This document shows, piece by piece, positions 16,876-24,744 of a stretch of DNA of 42,890 nt. The DNA is from Spirochaetales bacterium Spiro_07 (GTDB taxonomy: Bacteria; Spirochaetota; Spirochaetia; Treponematales; Treponemataceae): assembly GCA_001603145.1 (NCBI GenBank), contig LVBI01000008.1:1-42890 (forward strand), written 5' to 3'. A program made the position numbers and the translations under genes. The notes under the pieces were generated by a model. That model made no database searches, had not been told where the DNA came from, and saw only the letters and a program-made list of their open reading frames with translations. Position 1 is the first letter of the stretch, and each line of letters begins with the position of its first letter.

Positions 16876-17672
16876 CAGGCAATCTCCTGCTGTTTTGATG
16901 AATCTGCCGGAACGGCAATGCCGCATTCCGCCATGACTTTTTTAGCCAAATCCATGTAAACAGCCGCCATTTCGCTTTGTGGCAGCGCTTCCATGACAGT
17001 CTTGCCCTGATTTTCAGCAATCTGAACAGAAGCGTCGCGCGGCACAACCTTTATGATTTTGCCGCCGATTTCATCAAGCGCTTTCTGAACTGTTGCTTCT
17101 TCGTCTTTGACGTTGCGGCTGTTCAAGATAACGCCTGCATATTGCGCATAGCCGCGGCTGCCAAAATTCTTGATTGCGTGAACAATGTTGCTTGCGGCAT
17201 AAAGTGCCATCATTTCGCCGCTGGTTACAATAAAAACTTTGTCGGCGTAACCGTTGCGTATAGGCATTGCAAAACCGCCGCAAACAACATCGCCGAGAAC
17301 GTCGTAAAGAACTACGTCCGGTTTGTAAGTCTCAAAAGCGTCAAGCTCTTCAAGCTTGTCAAAAGCTGTAATAATGCCGCGGCCTGCACAGCCGATGCCC
17401 GGTGTAGGGCCGCCAGCTTCAACGCAAAGCACGCCGTTGTAGCCTTTAAAGACGATATCTTCAAGCTCAAGCGAAGCCGCTTTAGGCCCGCGCAGCATAT
17501 CAAGCACAGTCGGGATTTTCTCGCCGCCGCAAAGATTTTTTACAGAATCCGATTTCGGGTCGCAGCCAATCTGCATGACCGTAAGACCAAGTTTGCTCAA
17601 AGCGGCGCTCAAGTTTGATGTTGTTGTTGACTTGCCGATGCCACCTTTGCCATAAATTGCAATTTTTACCAT
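16875..17672 (-). CDS. NifH-like ATP-dependent reductase (iron protein)
   Basis: 265 residues. The P-loop GKGGIGKST is at 8-16, switch regions at DPKSDS and DVLGDV, and the two cysteines that bridge a 4Fe-4S cluster across the dimer are Cys95 (GIGCAGRG) and Cys131 (VVCGGF). All catalytic elements of NifH/BchL/CfbC proteins are intact. It would pass electrons, using ATP, to the NifDK-like proteins encoded immediately after. The stop overlaps the next start. No nifB, nifE or nifN lies nearby, so the partner probably uses only iron-sulfur clusters. Flavodoxin encoded 1.3 kb upstream is a candidate donor. Confidence 0.93.
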   Translation of the reverse strand: MVKIAIYGKGGIGKSTTTSNLSAALSKLGLTVMQIGCDPKSDSVKNLCGGEKIPTVLDMLRGPKAASLELEDIVFKGYNGVLCVEAGGPTPGIGCAGRGIITAFDKLEELDAFETYKPDVVLYDVLGDVVCGGFAMPIRNGYADKVFIVTSGEMMALYAASNIVHAIKNFGSRGYAQYAGVILNSRNVKDEEATVQKALDEIGGKIIKVVPRDASVQIAENQGKTVMEALPQSEMAAVYMDLAKKVMAECGIAVPADSSKQQEIA

Positions 17673-17704
17673 AATTTCTCTTTCTTTCCTTTTTGGTTTT
17701 TGGG

Positions 17705-18832
17705 TTATTTTTTTATGCCGCGTGCCGCATCACGTTTCGGCGTATATATTTCACGGATATCGTCATCAGTCAGTTCGATGCGATAAAATTCTTTGTAGTA
17801 GTTCTTGATTTCAGCGTCCATATCGATGTCTGCAAAAAGCGCGGGGTGATGCTGCTTTGCAAGCCACAAAAGCGTGAGCGGAGAATCTGTATTCGTAACG
17901 TACCAGCGGTAAATGCCGAGCGGCATCTTATAGACGTTGTGCGATTTTACCGCACCGACATTTGACCAGTCGTAGCCTTCAAGCGTGTTATTGTACAAAT
18001 CTTCCGGCAAAGCATCGCTGAAATTCGTTATGTAAATGCGGTCAGGATTCCACTTATAGATTTGCTCAACTGTCACTTGCGGCGTGCCTTTATTTTCGTT
18101 TGCCACATTGCGCGCGCCAGAAGCCGTAATCCAATAATCGCCCCAAGTGGAAAGCCCCGGAATTGCAAGAGTCGTCGCCGAATATTTGTGGATAATCATC
18201 GCCGTGGGCTTGTCTTCTTCTTTAACATCTTTGAGCCTGTCGGCAACAAGCTTCTGCATCCTGTTGCCGTACTCAACAAATTTTGACGTATCGTAAGAAA
18301 CGTTCATCACTTCAGCCAAAAGCTCCATCCAGCTGTTGATTGTCTCAACCGCGTTAAAGTTTTTCGCGCTAAGACTGAAACCTACGGCTGGAATTCCAGC
18401 TTGAGTTGCAACGTCATAGTCTTCCATAACGCCTGAAGCATAAAGCACAACATCGGGCTTGAGCTTGAGAAGCTCTTCTGCGTTCAAAGAGCCGTTCTTG
18501 CTAAAGCCGCTCGGAATATTTGAAAGTTCCGGCGCAATCTTAATAAGCATTGAATTTTCAGCAGCGGAAATAATTGCCGGGTCAAGGCCCACTAGCTTGT
18601 CTGTGCCGAACATAAGGCAGTAAGCCGAACAAAGCGGCCACACCGAAGCGATAACTACGCGGTTTATCTTTTCGGGCAAAACTACAGTGTTGCCCACCTG
18701 GTCAACGATTGTGCGTGTACCGCCGCTTGCCGGTTCAGGTGCGTTTGAAGCTGGCTTTTTTGCACAGCTTGAAAGCAAAAGCGAAGCAGCTAGAACAGCC
18801 ACCAAAATCTTGTTTGAAACTTTTTTCAGCAT
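17705..18832 (-). CDS. Substrate-binding lipoprotein, FepB/BtuF type (first of three)
   Basis: 375 residues; lipobox LLSSC (Cys23). The mature protein starts [15 protein letters not shown], carries [13 protein letters not shown] and ends like its paralogues ([22 protein letters not shown]). It is the first gene of the nitrogenase-like importer operon, 32 bases before the NifH-like gene, with a metal-box promoter upstream. Being first and lacking any permease next to it, it links the reductase genes to uptake. Confidence 0.9.
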   Translation of the reverse strand: MLKKVSNKILVAVLAASLLLSSCAKKPASNAPEPASGGTRTIVDQVGNTVVLPEKINRVVIASVWPLCSAYCLMFGTDKLVGLDPAIISAAENSMLIKIAPELSNIPSGFSKNGSLNAEELLKLKPDVVLYASGVMEDYDVATQAGIPAVGFSLSAKNFNAVETINSWMELLAEVMNVSYDTSKFVEYGNRMQKLVADRLKDVKEEDKPTAMIIHKYSATTLAIPGLSTWGDYWITASGARNVANENKGTPQVTVEQIYKWNPDRIYITNFSDALPEDLYNNTLEGYDWSNVGAVKSHNVYKMPLGIYRWYVTNTDSPLTLLWLAKQHHPALFADIDMDAEIKNYYKEFYRIELTDDDIREIYTPKRDAARGIKK

Positions 18833-18852
18833 AATATGAAACCTCGTTTTGT

Positions 18853-18922
18853 GTTAGCAAAGACTAACCTCTAAAAGAATGAACCGAAAATAGCACATCG
18901 AATAATGTTTGTCAACACTAAC
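18853..18922 (-). promoter_or_regulatory. Promoter of the nitrogenase-like importer operon with two metal-type boxes
   Basis: Minus strand: -35 TTGACA (18910-18915), 17-base spacer, -10 TATTTT (18887-18892). An exact GTTAG-N6-CTAAC lies at 18853-18868, downstream of the -10. A one-mismatch copy (GTTTG/CTAAC) at 18907-18922 covers the -35. Confidence 0.85.
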
Positions 18923-18958
18923 AAAAAAGGGCATCCGACCAGCGCATATCGGATGCCC
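18923..18958 (-). terminator. Intrinsic terminator of the DUF3793-flavodoxin operon
   Basis: A perfect 10-bp stem GGGCATCCGA (18929-18938) / TCGGATGCCC (18949-18958) with a 10-base loop and a 6-base T-run on the minus strand. It separates flavodoxin from the next promoter by a single base. Confidence 0.9.
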
Positions 18959-18985
18959 AAAAAATATATGTATTTTTATAAGAGC

Positions 18986-19405
18986 CTATTTAATAGCTGA
19001 CACAGCCCAAGCCTTGCATTGCTCGATTTCTGCATCACCTGGTTCAAGATGAACCATAAGCGGTTCTGATGCAACCACTGCACCCGCACCGCTCAAGCGG
19101 TCTTTCCAGTCACGGAGCCACTGGCCGTCGCCCCAGTCGTATGAACCGAAAATGCCGACCTTTTTTCCGCCCAAAGAACCTTCGATTCCTGTGTAGAAAC
19201 TTTCAACTGATTCTTCAAGCTCTTCTGCACCCATTGCAGGGCTGCCAAGAAGAATAACATCGCAAGCAGTAACAGCTGCTTTGTCGGCATCAGCTGCCGT
19301 GCTGCAAAGCACATCTGCCCCAGATGCTTTGAGTGCTTCGCAAATAGCCTTTGCCATTGCTTCTGTATTGCCTGTAGTGCTTGCATAAACTAATGCAACT
19401 TTCAT
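18986..19405 (-). CDS. Flavodoxin
   Basis: 139 residues. The FMN phosphate loop is STTGNTEAMA (9-18), the isoalloxazine loops are LLGSPAMGAEE and FGSYDWGDGQW. Short-chain flavodoxins replace ferredoxin as low-potential electron carriers when iron is scarce. It follows DUF3793 by 34 bases under a promoter with two exact metal boxes and directly precedes the nitrogenase-like operon, so it is a plausible electron donor to the NifH-like protein. That pairing is an inference. Confidence 0.92.
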   Translation of the reverse strand: MKVALVYASTTGNTEAMAKAICEALKASGADVLCSTAADADKAAVTACDVILLGSPAMGAEELEESVESFYTGIEGSLGGKKVGIFGSYDWGDGQWLRDWKDRLSGAGAVVASEPLMVHLEPGDAEIEQCKAWAVSAIK

Positions 19406-19439
19406 TTAACGCTCCTTATGCTCTGCGGCAGCAAGCTTT

Positions 19440-20012
19440 TCAAGCAGCTTCCACAGTGTTTTTATATTTCTCTACGATTTGCGAAAGCGAATAGCCTTCG
19501 TCAAACCATTTTTTGCAAACATGACTGCAATTTTTATAGCGGCATGTGCATTTTCTTGCATGTTCAACGTCTGTATAAGATTCCCAGCTGCCGCAATATT
19601 TGCAGTTCTGCCCTTCATGCTTTTCAAAAGCCGCAACGTCAAGCACCGGATAACCGAGAACTATCCCGATTTCATGCGGAAAGCCGTTTTCGTTTTTGAT
19701 GCGACAAATAAGCCTGCTTATAGTCTTTGACACATCGGAACATTCGCAATAGCCCTTGCTTTTCAGATAATCGCAGACAAAATCATCTGCAAGAATCTTT
19801 CTTTGCCAGCAGACATTGTACACAAGCACAAGATTTACTCCGCCAGATGATTTTACCGTCCGTGCAATAATTCCATGCTTCGCGAATTCGCTCCGCCATT
19901 TTGCAAAATCTAACCAAGAAAACTGCTCTTCTTTTACAGAAAACAGATTTGCCGGTTTTATTCCACAGACAGTCGGCGAAGCAAAGTGAATCATCATCTG
20001 GTCGAAGCTCAT
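19440..20012 (-). CDS. DUF3793-family protein with Cys-rich C-terminus
   Basis: 190 residues. The N-terminal half has the DUF3793 pattern (HFASPTVCGIKPANLF, then a core with YNVCWQRKIL, and FPHEIGIVLGYPVLDV). The C-terminal quarter has six cysteines (CKYC, then KCTC, NC and VC) followed by a KKWFDEGYS segment, suggesting a metal or cluster site. The family has no known function but commonly sits beside flavodoxin in anaerobes. Here it leads the flavodoxin operon. Confidence 0.82.
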   Translation of the reverse strand: MSFDQMMIHFASPTVCGIKPANLFSVKEEQFSWLDFAKWRSEFAKHGIIARTVKSSGGVNLVLVYNVCWQRKILADDFVCDYLKSKGYCECSDVSKTISRLICRIKNENGFPHEIGIVLGYPVLDVAAFEKHEGQNCKYCGSWESYTDVEHARKCTCRYKNCSHVCKKWFDEGYSLSQIVEKYKNTVEAA

Positions 20013-20034
20013 CGTTGTTTGTTCCTTCTTTATT

Positions 20035-20096
20035 GTTAGTCTTAGCTAACTATCAAAGAGAAATTACACTATTTCGAAATGTTAGTCAATACTAAC
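20035..20096 (-). promoter_or_regulatory. Promoter of DUF3793-flavodoxin with two exact metal-type boxes
   Basis: Minus strand: -35 TTGACT (20084-20089), 17-base spacer, -10 TAATTT (20061-20066). Exact GTTAG-N6-CTAAC elements lie at 20081-20096 (covering the -35) and 20035-20050 (between the -10 and the start codon at 20012). Confidence 0.87.
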
Positions 20097-20137
20097 CTAT
20101 AAAAATATTCACTATTATTTGCTTTTCTGAACAGAAT

Positions 20138-20187
20138 GGGCAACTCCGTCAAGATTTGCAACAAAGCACCTATCGACGGAGTTGCCC
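20138..20187 (-). terminator. Long stem-loop after the first ABC transporter pair
   Basis: A perfect 13-bp stem, 20138-20150 with 20175-20187, and a 24-base loop, 12 bases beyond the stop codon at 20200. There is no T-run on either side, so it may be a 3'-end stabiliser or a repeat element rather than a classic terminator. Confidence 0.55.
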
Positions 20188-20199
20188 TAAACGGAATTG

Positions 20200-21969
20200 T
20201 CAGAGCTTCCAGCTGACAGCTTCTTTGCGTGAGTCGATGAATCTGGCGTAGATTCCACCAAGCTTTATAAGCTCTTCGTGCTTGCCCTGCTCTGCAATGC
20301 GGCCCTTGTCTATTACGACAATCTGGTCTGCATTGCGAACGGTCTTTAAGCGGTGGGCAATCATGATAACTGTCTTTTCGCGGGTGAGCTCTTCGATGGC
20401 TTTCATGAGATCACGCTCGTTTTCAGGGTCAACGTTTGCTGTAGCTTCATCAAGAATGATAATTGGAGAATCCTTCATGATGGCACGGGCAATTGAGATA
20501 CGCTGACGTTCACCGCCAGAAAGACTTGCACCGCCTTCTCCTATTACTGTGTCGTAACCATTTGGAAGCTGGCTGATAAAGTCGTGACAGCAGGCCTTCT
20601 TTGCAGCGGCGATTACTTTTTCCATCGGTGCTTCCGGCTGACCAAAACGGATGTTGTTTGCGATTGTGTCATGGAAGAGATATACGTTCTGGAAAACAAA
20701 GCTGTAGTTTTTCATGAGGTTATCCATGCTATAGTCACGGACATCTTTTCCGTCGAGGGTGACACTTCCCTTGTCTACATCCCAGAAGCGGGCAAGCAGA
20801 TGACAGAAGGTTGTTTTACCGCCGCCACTTGGACCGACAATTGCGGTTGTACTGTGCTCAGGAATTGAAAGAGAAATATTGTCGATGATTTTGCGCTTGT
20901 CGTAGGCGAAGTCGATGTTGCTGGCCTGGATGAGAGATGAGGCCCCATCCTTTTTTCCCTGCTCTGCAGGTCGCTCCCTACCCTCAATATCCATAGTAGG
21001 CAGGGCGAGAATCTTACTTGCCTTTGTAACGCCAAGATCAATTACGCGCAAGAGTGCAGAATAGTTTCCGCCTGCTTCGAGGGCATTAAAGAGCATGAAA
21101 GAACAAACAAGCATTGTAGCACAGTCTGCAAGGGCCATGCTGCCCGCAAGATAAAAGTACAATGAAGTAATCATCATGGCAACGCCGCTGAGCTTTGCAA
21201 CCAGAGACTGAATATTAGAAACAGGAATACAACGCATTTCCATTTTTACAAGAGTCTTTTTTCTGCGGTTGATTACGTCGTTGAGTTCGCGGCTGCGCTT
21301 ACCCACAAGATTGTAAGCTTTAACTTCTGCGATCCCCTGAATGTATTCAAGAACCTTTCCAATTTCTGCAGCATCGTCACGGATTTTGTCTGTAGAAACA
21401 TTCTTTACTGCAAGGCGCATAAAAAGATTTACGAACTCAAAAAGTCCAAAGCCAGCAAGAGCAACAAGGGCAATTCTCCAGTCAAAGAAGAAGAGCATAA
21501 CTATGATAAGCGAAGTATCAAGCAAGCCCTGAAAAACCATCATAACTGCGCGGGTTGCAACGTCACCGACTGATTCCATTGTGTTAGTTGTAACAGAAGT
21601 AATTTCACCTAAACTGTTTTCGTTGAAATAGCCCATTGGCAGGTAGCGCAGGTGCTCGGCAATTTCGATACGCTTTTTTGCGCAGGTTCTGTAGCCGCCT
21701 TCGCACTGCCACATTGAGGTAACCTTACGGGTAATAATTCCGCCAATCATACTTACGCACATAATACCAAAGGAAAGCCAGATTGTTTTTGTTTCAAAAG
21801 GCTGACCTTCAATAGCAGTACCAATAACTCCGCGGAGCATAACAGCTACCGCAGCAATTCTAAATGCCATAAAAAGCGAATTCAAGATTCCTACGAAAAT
21901 TGAACCTGTAAACTTTTTTCGGTTTTCTTCATCACAGAATTTGAAAAATTTAATTAACGTACTAAACAT
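20200..21969 (-). CDS. ABC half-transporter (membrane plus ATPase), second of pair 1
   Basis: 589 residues from ATG 21969. Six transmembrane helices occupy about the first 300 residues; the ATPase has Walker A GPSGGGKTT (about 377), signature LSGGERQ (about 482) and Walker B IIILDEAT (about 502). An in-frame upstream start at 22017 is rejected: its extra residues come from a palindromic repeat, and GAGAGG lies just before 21969. With the partner at 22054 it forms a heterodimer. Paired half-transporters in iron-regulated loci (YbtPQ, IrtAB) import siderophores despite an exporter fold; the metal box upstream favours that over drug export. Confidence 0.87.
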   Translation of the reverse strand: MFSTLIKFFKFCDEENRKKFTGSIFVGILNSLFMAFRIAAVAVMLRGVIGTAIEGQPFETKTIWLSFGIMCVSMIGGIITRKVTSMWQCEGGYRTCAKKRIEIAEHLRYLPMGYFNENSLGEITSVTTNTMESVGDVATRAVMMVFQGLLDTSLIIVMLFFFDWRIALVALAGFGLFEFVNLFMRLAVKNVSTDKIRDDAAEIGKVLEYIQGIAEVKAYNLVGKRSRELNDVINRRKKTLVKMEMRCIPVSNIQSLVAKLSGVAMMITSLYFYLAGSMALADCATMLVCSFMLFNALEAGGNYSALLRVIDLGVTKASKILALPTMDIEGRERPAEQGKKDGASSLIQASNIDFAYDKRKIIDNISLSIPEHSTTAIVGPSGGGKTTFCHLLARFWDVDKGSVTLDGKDVRDYSMDNLMKNYSFVFQNVYLFHDTIANNIRFGQPEAPMEKVIAAAKKACCHDFISQLPNGYDTVIGEGGASLSGGERQRISIARAIMKDSPIIILDEATANVDPENERDLMKAIEELTREKTVIMIAHRLKTVRNADQIVVIDKGRIAEQGKHEELIKLGGIYARFIDSRKEAVSWKL

Positions 21970-21981
21970 AAAAACCTCTCT

Positions 21982-22050
21982 GTCATTGCGAGGAGCGTTA
22001 GCGACGTGGCAATCCATACTTGTAGATTGCTTCGCTACGCTCGCAATGAC
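21982..22050. repeat. 69-bp palindromic repeat between the two genes of ABC pair 1
   Basis: Terminal inverted repeat GTCATTGCGA (21982-21991) / TCGCAATGAC (22041-22050), with inner arms GCGTTAGCGA / TCGCTACGC and GGCAATC / GATTGC. It sits just before the ribosome site of the downstream gene. A related copy at 28493-28565 occupies the same place in ABC pair 2. Confidence 0.9.
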
Positions 22051-22053
22051 GAA

Positions 22054-23901
22054 TTATTCATCCTTGGACTCAATATGAGCTTCCCACATCTTTTTATAAA
22101 GACCATTCTGAGCCAGCAACTCTTCGTGAGTTCCTTCGCTGTCGATCACGCCATCCTTGATTACATAAAGCTTGTCTGCGTCTTTTACTGTTGAAAGACG
22201 GTGAGCAATAACAATCAGAGTCTTTCCCTTAACAAGCTGAGCAACAGACTTCTGAATAATTGCTTCGTTTTCAGGGTCTGTATAAGCTGTAGCTTCATCA
22301 AGAATTACAATCGGTGCATCCTTCATCATGGCACGGGCAATTGCAATTCGCTGACGTTCGCCACCGCTCAAGTGAGCACCGCTGCCGCCAACAACTGTAT
22401 CAAAGCCATTTTCAAGCGACATGATAAAATCATAACAACCGGCTTTGCGGGCAATCTCTTCAACTTCGGCATCTGTCGCATTCTGGCGGCCAAGGCGGAT
22501 ATTTTCGCGAACGCTCATATCAAAGAGGAAGTTGTCCTGGCTGACATAAGCTACGCGGCTGTTGTATTCCTGGAGAGACAAATCTTTAATGTTTACGCCG
22601 CCAATTTCTACGCTGCCAGAATCGACATCCCAGAGGGAAGCAATGAGGCGGGCGATGGTAGATTTTCCGGAACCACTTGGGCCGACAAAGGCAGTGTATG
22701 AGCCTTGTGGCAAGGTCATGGAAATACCGTGTAATATTTCATTGTCACACGGATTCGATTTTGCTAACGCAAAATCTTTTTTACTTTTTTTATTCGAAAC
22801 GTCGTTAGACGTTTCGAATCCGTGTGATTCATTTTCTTTATGGTAAGAAAAATGCACATCCTTAAGTACAATAGAATTATCAGCAGGCTTCTTTACATCA
22901 ACTTCAGGGCGTTCAAGTTCATCCAAAGTCATGATAGAACCAACTTCGCCGAAAATCGCACCGGCCTTGGCAATATCATCATGATAGGTAAAGGCAATCA
23001 GGAAAGGCTGAATTGCGCTGACTGCAAGAACAATCACTGTAATAAAAAGCGAAGCATCGATGGTGCCTTTCAAAAACATAAAGCCGCCAATCGGAAGAAG
23101 AGAAAAAAGCAAAGTCGGAGTTACAACAGTTGCAACGGCATGAGGCCAGATGCAGTCGCGCATCCATTCAACATAGCAGGCAGAGCCTTCCTGTGCGGCG
23201 ACAACAAAACGCTCGTAGCTGGACTTCGATTTTCCAAATGCCTTGATAACTTCAATACCATTGATGTACTCAACTGCGGTATCGTTCAAAGCCTTTGTCT
23301 TATCAAGAGCAAACTTAAAGCGGGCTTCGCCATCCTTGAACATAAAACACATTGCAATAAAACCAATAGGCAGAACCGCCATACAGGCAAGTGCAAGGCG
23401 CCAGTCTAAAACAAAAAGATAAACGACAAGGACAATTGACAAAATGATGTTCGAAGTATATTCAGGAACAATATGGGCAAGTGTTGTTTCCATACTGTCG
23501 ATTCTTTCTATAATGGTACTCTTGAGTGCACCAGACGGCATATCAAGAACAGTTCCAAGCGGAAGACGTGTCAGTTTGTCGCACATAGACTTTCTGATGT
23601 TGCCAAGCAGATTAAAGGTTGCAATATGGCTCATACTTGTAGAAATTGCATGAAAGAGCACATTGCCAAACCAGAAAATAGCTGTAATACCACACTCTTT
23701 CAAAAAGAGCTGCCAGTCACGAACGCCAGCCATAAGCTGCTGAACAATTCGTGCAATTATAAAATATGGTGCAATACAGCAGGCCACACTTAAAAGAGCA
23801 AAGAATACACTAACAATGTACTGCCCCTTTTTACTTCCTGCAAAATAGAAAATCCAACCGATAAGGCTTTTTTTTGCAGGAGATTTACTTTGATTATTCA
23901 T
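22054..23901 (-). CDS. ABC half-transporter (membrane plus ATPase), first of pair 1
   Basis: 615 residues: six-helix membrane domain, then an ATPase with Walker A GPSGSGKST (about 406), LSGGERQ (about 510) and Walker B IVILDEAT. Between the first ATPase strand (HFSYHKE, about 350) and the next (ILHGISM, about 390) lies an extra 33-residue Ser/Asn/Lys-rich stretch encoded by a highly palindromic DNA segment at 22745-22827. It is absent from the two partner proteins, so it looks like an inserted repeat that kept the frame. Transcribed from a promoter carrying both metal boxes and a TetR operator. Confidence 0.88.
   Translation of the reverse strand: MNNQSKSPAKKSLIGWIFYFAGSKKGQYIVSVFFALLSVACCIAPYFIIARIVQQLMAGVRDWQLFLKECGITAIFWFGNVLFHAISTSMSHIATFNLLGNIRKSMCDKLTRLPLGTVLDMPSGALKSTIIERIDSMETTLAHIVPEYTSNIILSIVLVVYLFVLDWRLALACMAVLPIGFIAMCFMFKDGEARFKFALDKTKALNDTAVEYINGIEVIKAFGKSKSSYERFVVAAQEGSACYVEWMRDCIWPHAVATVVTPTLLFSLLPIGGFMFLKGTIDASLFITVIVLAVSAIQPFLIAFTYHDDIAKAGAIFGEVGSIMTLDELERPEVDVKKPADNSIVLKDVHFSYHKENESHGFETSNDVSNKKSKKDFALAKSNPCDNEILHGISMTLPQGSYTAFVGPSGSGKSTIARLIASLWDVDSGSVEIGGVNIKDLSLQEYNSRVAYVSQDNFLFDMSVRENIRLGRQNATDAEVEEIARKAGCYDFIMSLENGFDTVVGGSGAHLSGGERQRIAIARAMMKDAPIVILDEATAYTDPENEAIIQKSVAQLVKGKTLIVIAHRLSTVKDADKLYVIKDGVIDSEGTHEELLAQNGLYKKMWEAHIESKDE
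22745..22827. repeat. Palindromic element inside the coding region of an ABC transporter
   Basis: Outer 14-bp perfect inverted repeat (22745-22758 with 22814-22827), plus two inner hairpins: GATTTTGC/GCAAAATC (22757-22764, 22769-22776) and ATTCGAAACGTC/GACGTTTCGAAT (22792-22803, 22808-22819, loop GTTA). This can fold as a branched, three-stem structure. It is translated in frame. Confidence 0.9.
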
Positions 23902-23913
23902 ACAAACTCCTGT

Positions 23914-23974
23914 GTTAGCTTCTACTAACTACAAGAGTATAATATATAACAGTGTTATATTAGTCAATACTAAC
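23914..23974 (-). promoter_or_regulatory. Promoter of ABC pair 1 with metal boxes and a TetR operator
   Basis: Minus strand: -35 TTGACT (23962-23967), 17-base spacer, -10 TATTAT (23939-23944). A 17-bp palindrome, 23944-23960 (ATATAAC-AGT-GTTATAT), fills the spacer; its core recurs at 24661-24673 before the TetR gene. A metal box at 23959-23974 (ATTAG/CTAAC) covers the -35 and an exact one at 23914-23929 lies downstream. Confidence 0.87.
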
Positions 23975-23984
23975 AACACAGTTT

Positions 23985-24650
23985 TTAATCTTCAAAATGC
24001 ATTAAGCTGTTCCAACCGCCACGGTAAAAGCGGAACATTTGAGAAAGCCCGCGCTTTGCTTCTTCTTTAGGAATATCGCGGAGCAAGAGCGTAAAAAATG
24101 ATGAGAATGTGCCTGTTATTACAAGCTGCTCAATAAGCGGGTCAATACGCTCCACTTGTTTGCCCTGCGATTCAAGAAGATTATAAAAATCGTTCGTTGA
24201 GTCTATATCTTTTTGAGCAATCTTCTGCACAAAGCCTTCATGTTTTGTGCCGTCAGCTGCGTACAAAATCAGGCGGAACGCTGTTTTATGCTCCCAGACA
24301 TAATCGAACATTTTCTGCAAGCCAAGCGAAGAATAATCGTCCATCGATTCAAGCTGCTGTTCAATCGGCATCTTTTCAAAATCTTTCAGAATATTATCAT
24401 AAATGCCCATGATGTAGTCGGCATGTTCTTTGACAAGCGCATCAAAAAGCTCTTCTTTGCTCTTGAAATAGCCGTAAAATGCGCCAGTAGTTACGCCCGC
24501 CTGTTTTACGATTGTGCGCAAAGACGCGCCGCGGAAGCCTTTATCTAAAAATTCGTGTTCCGCAACTGCAAGGATTTTTATAAGCGTATCATTTCCAGTC
24601 TGTTCTTTATGTTCAGGGTTTTCCATAAAATAAAAATAGTCATAGCTCAT
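23985..24650 (-). CDS. TetR-family transcriptional regulator
   Basis: 221 residues. The N-terminal helix-turn-helix is typical (LIKILAVAEHEFLDKGFRG, then TIVKQAGVTTGAFYGYFKSK, residues about 23-70), followed by an all-helical ligand domain. ATG 24626 (MENPEH) is an alternative start. A 13-bp palindrome, ATAAC-AGT-GTTAT, lies 10 bases upstream of its start and the same core fills the spacer of the ABC pair 1 promoter. It therefore most likely represses itself and the transporter pair, released by a transported ligand. Confidence 0.9.
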   Translation of the reverse strand: MSYDYFYFMENPEHKEQTGNDTLIKILAVAEHEFLDKGFRGASLRTIVKQAGVTTGAFYGYFKSKEELFDALVKEHADYIMGIYDNILKDFEKMPIEQQLESMDDYSSLGLQKMFDYVWEHKTAFRLILYAADGTKHEGFVQKIAQKDIDSTNDFYNLLESQGKQVERIDPLIEQLVITGTFSSFFTLLLRDIPKEEAKRGLSQMFRFYRGGWNSLMHFED

Positions 24651-24660
24651 TTGATTGTCA

Positions 24661-24673
24661 ATAACAGTGTTAT
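24661..24673. promoter_or_regulatory. TetR operator before the TetR gene
   Basis: ATAAC-AGT-GTTAT, matching the core of the 23944-23960 palindrome. It lies between the divergent TetR and Na/Pi cotransporter-like genes and could affect both. Confidence 0.75.
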
Positions 24674-24683
24674 ATCAAAAAAC

Positions 24684-24738
24684 TTAACAAATTCTTAACA
24701 TTCAAAGACTTCAATCTTTTGCATTTTGCCTTTATATT
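24684..24738 (+). promoter_or_regulatory. Pho-box-like direct repeats and promoter of the transporter-regulator fusion
   Basis: TTAACA occurs at 24684-24689 and 24695-24700, 11 bases apart, the spacing and sequence of Gram-positive PhoP boxes and of OmpR-family sites generally. A -10-like TATATT at 24733-24738 has a weak -35 (TTCAAT, 24710-24715). The ATG at 24745 follows the -10 by six bases and has no Shine-Dalgarno, so the message may be leaderless. Confidence 0.55.
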
Positions 24739-24744
24739 GCTCAT

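Noticed and set aside
14408-17672. Classical nitrogen fixation genes (nifHDK)
   Set aside because: The D and K homologues are short, FeMo-cofactor ligands were not recognised, nifE/N/B are absent, and the genes sit inside an importer operon.
21970-22017. N-terminal extension of the ABC protein starting at 22017
   Set aside because: The extra 16 residues are encoded by the palindromic repeat and a good ribosome site precedes ATG 21969.
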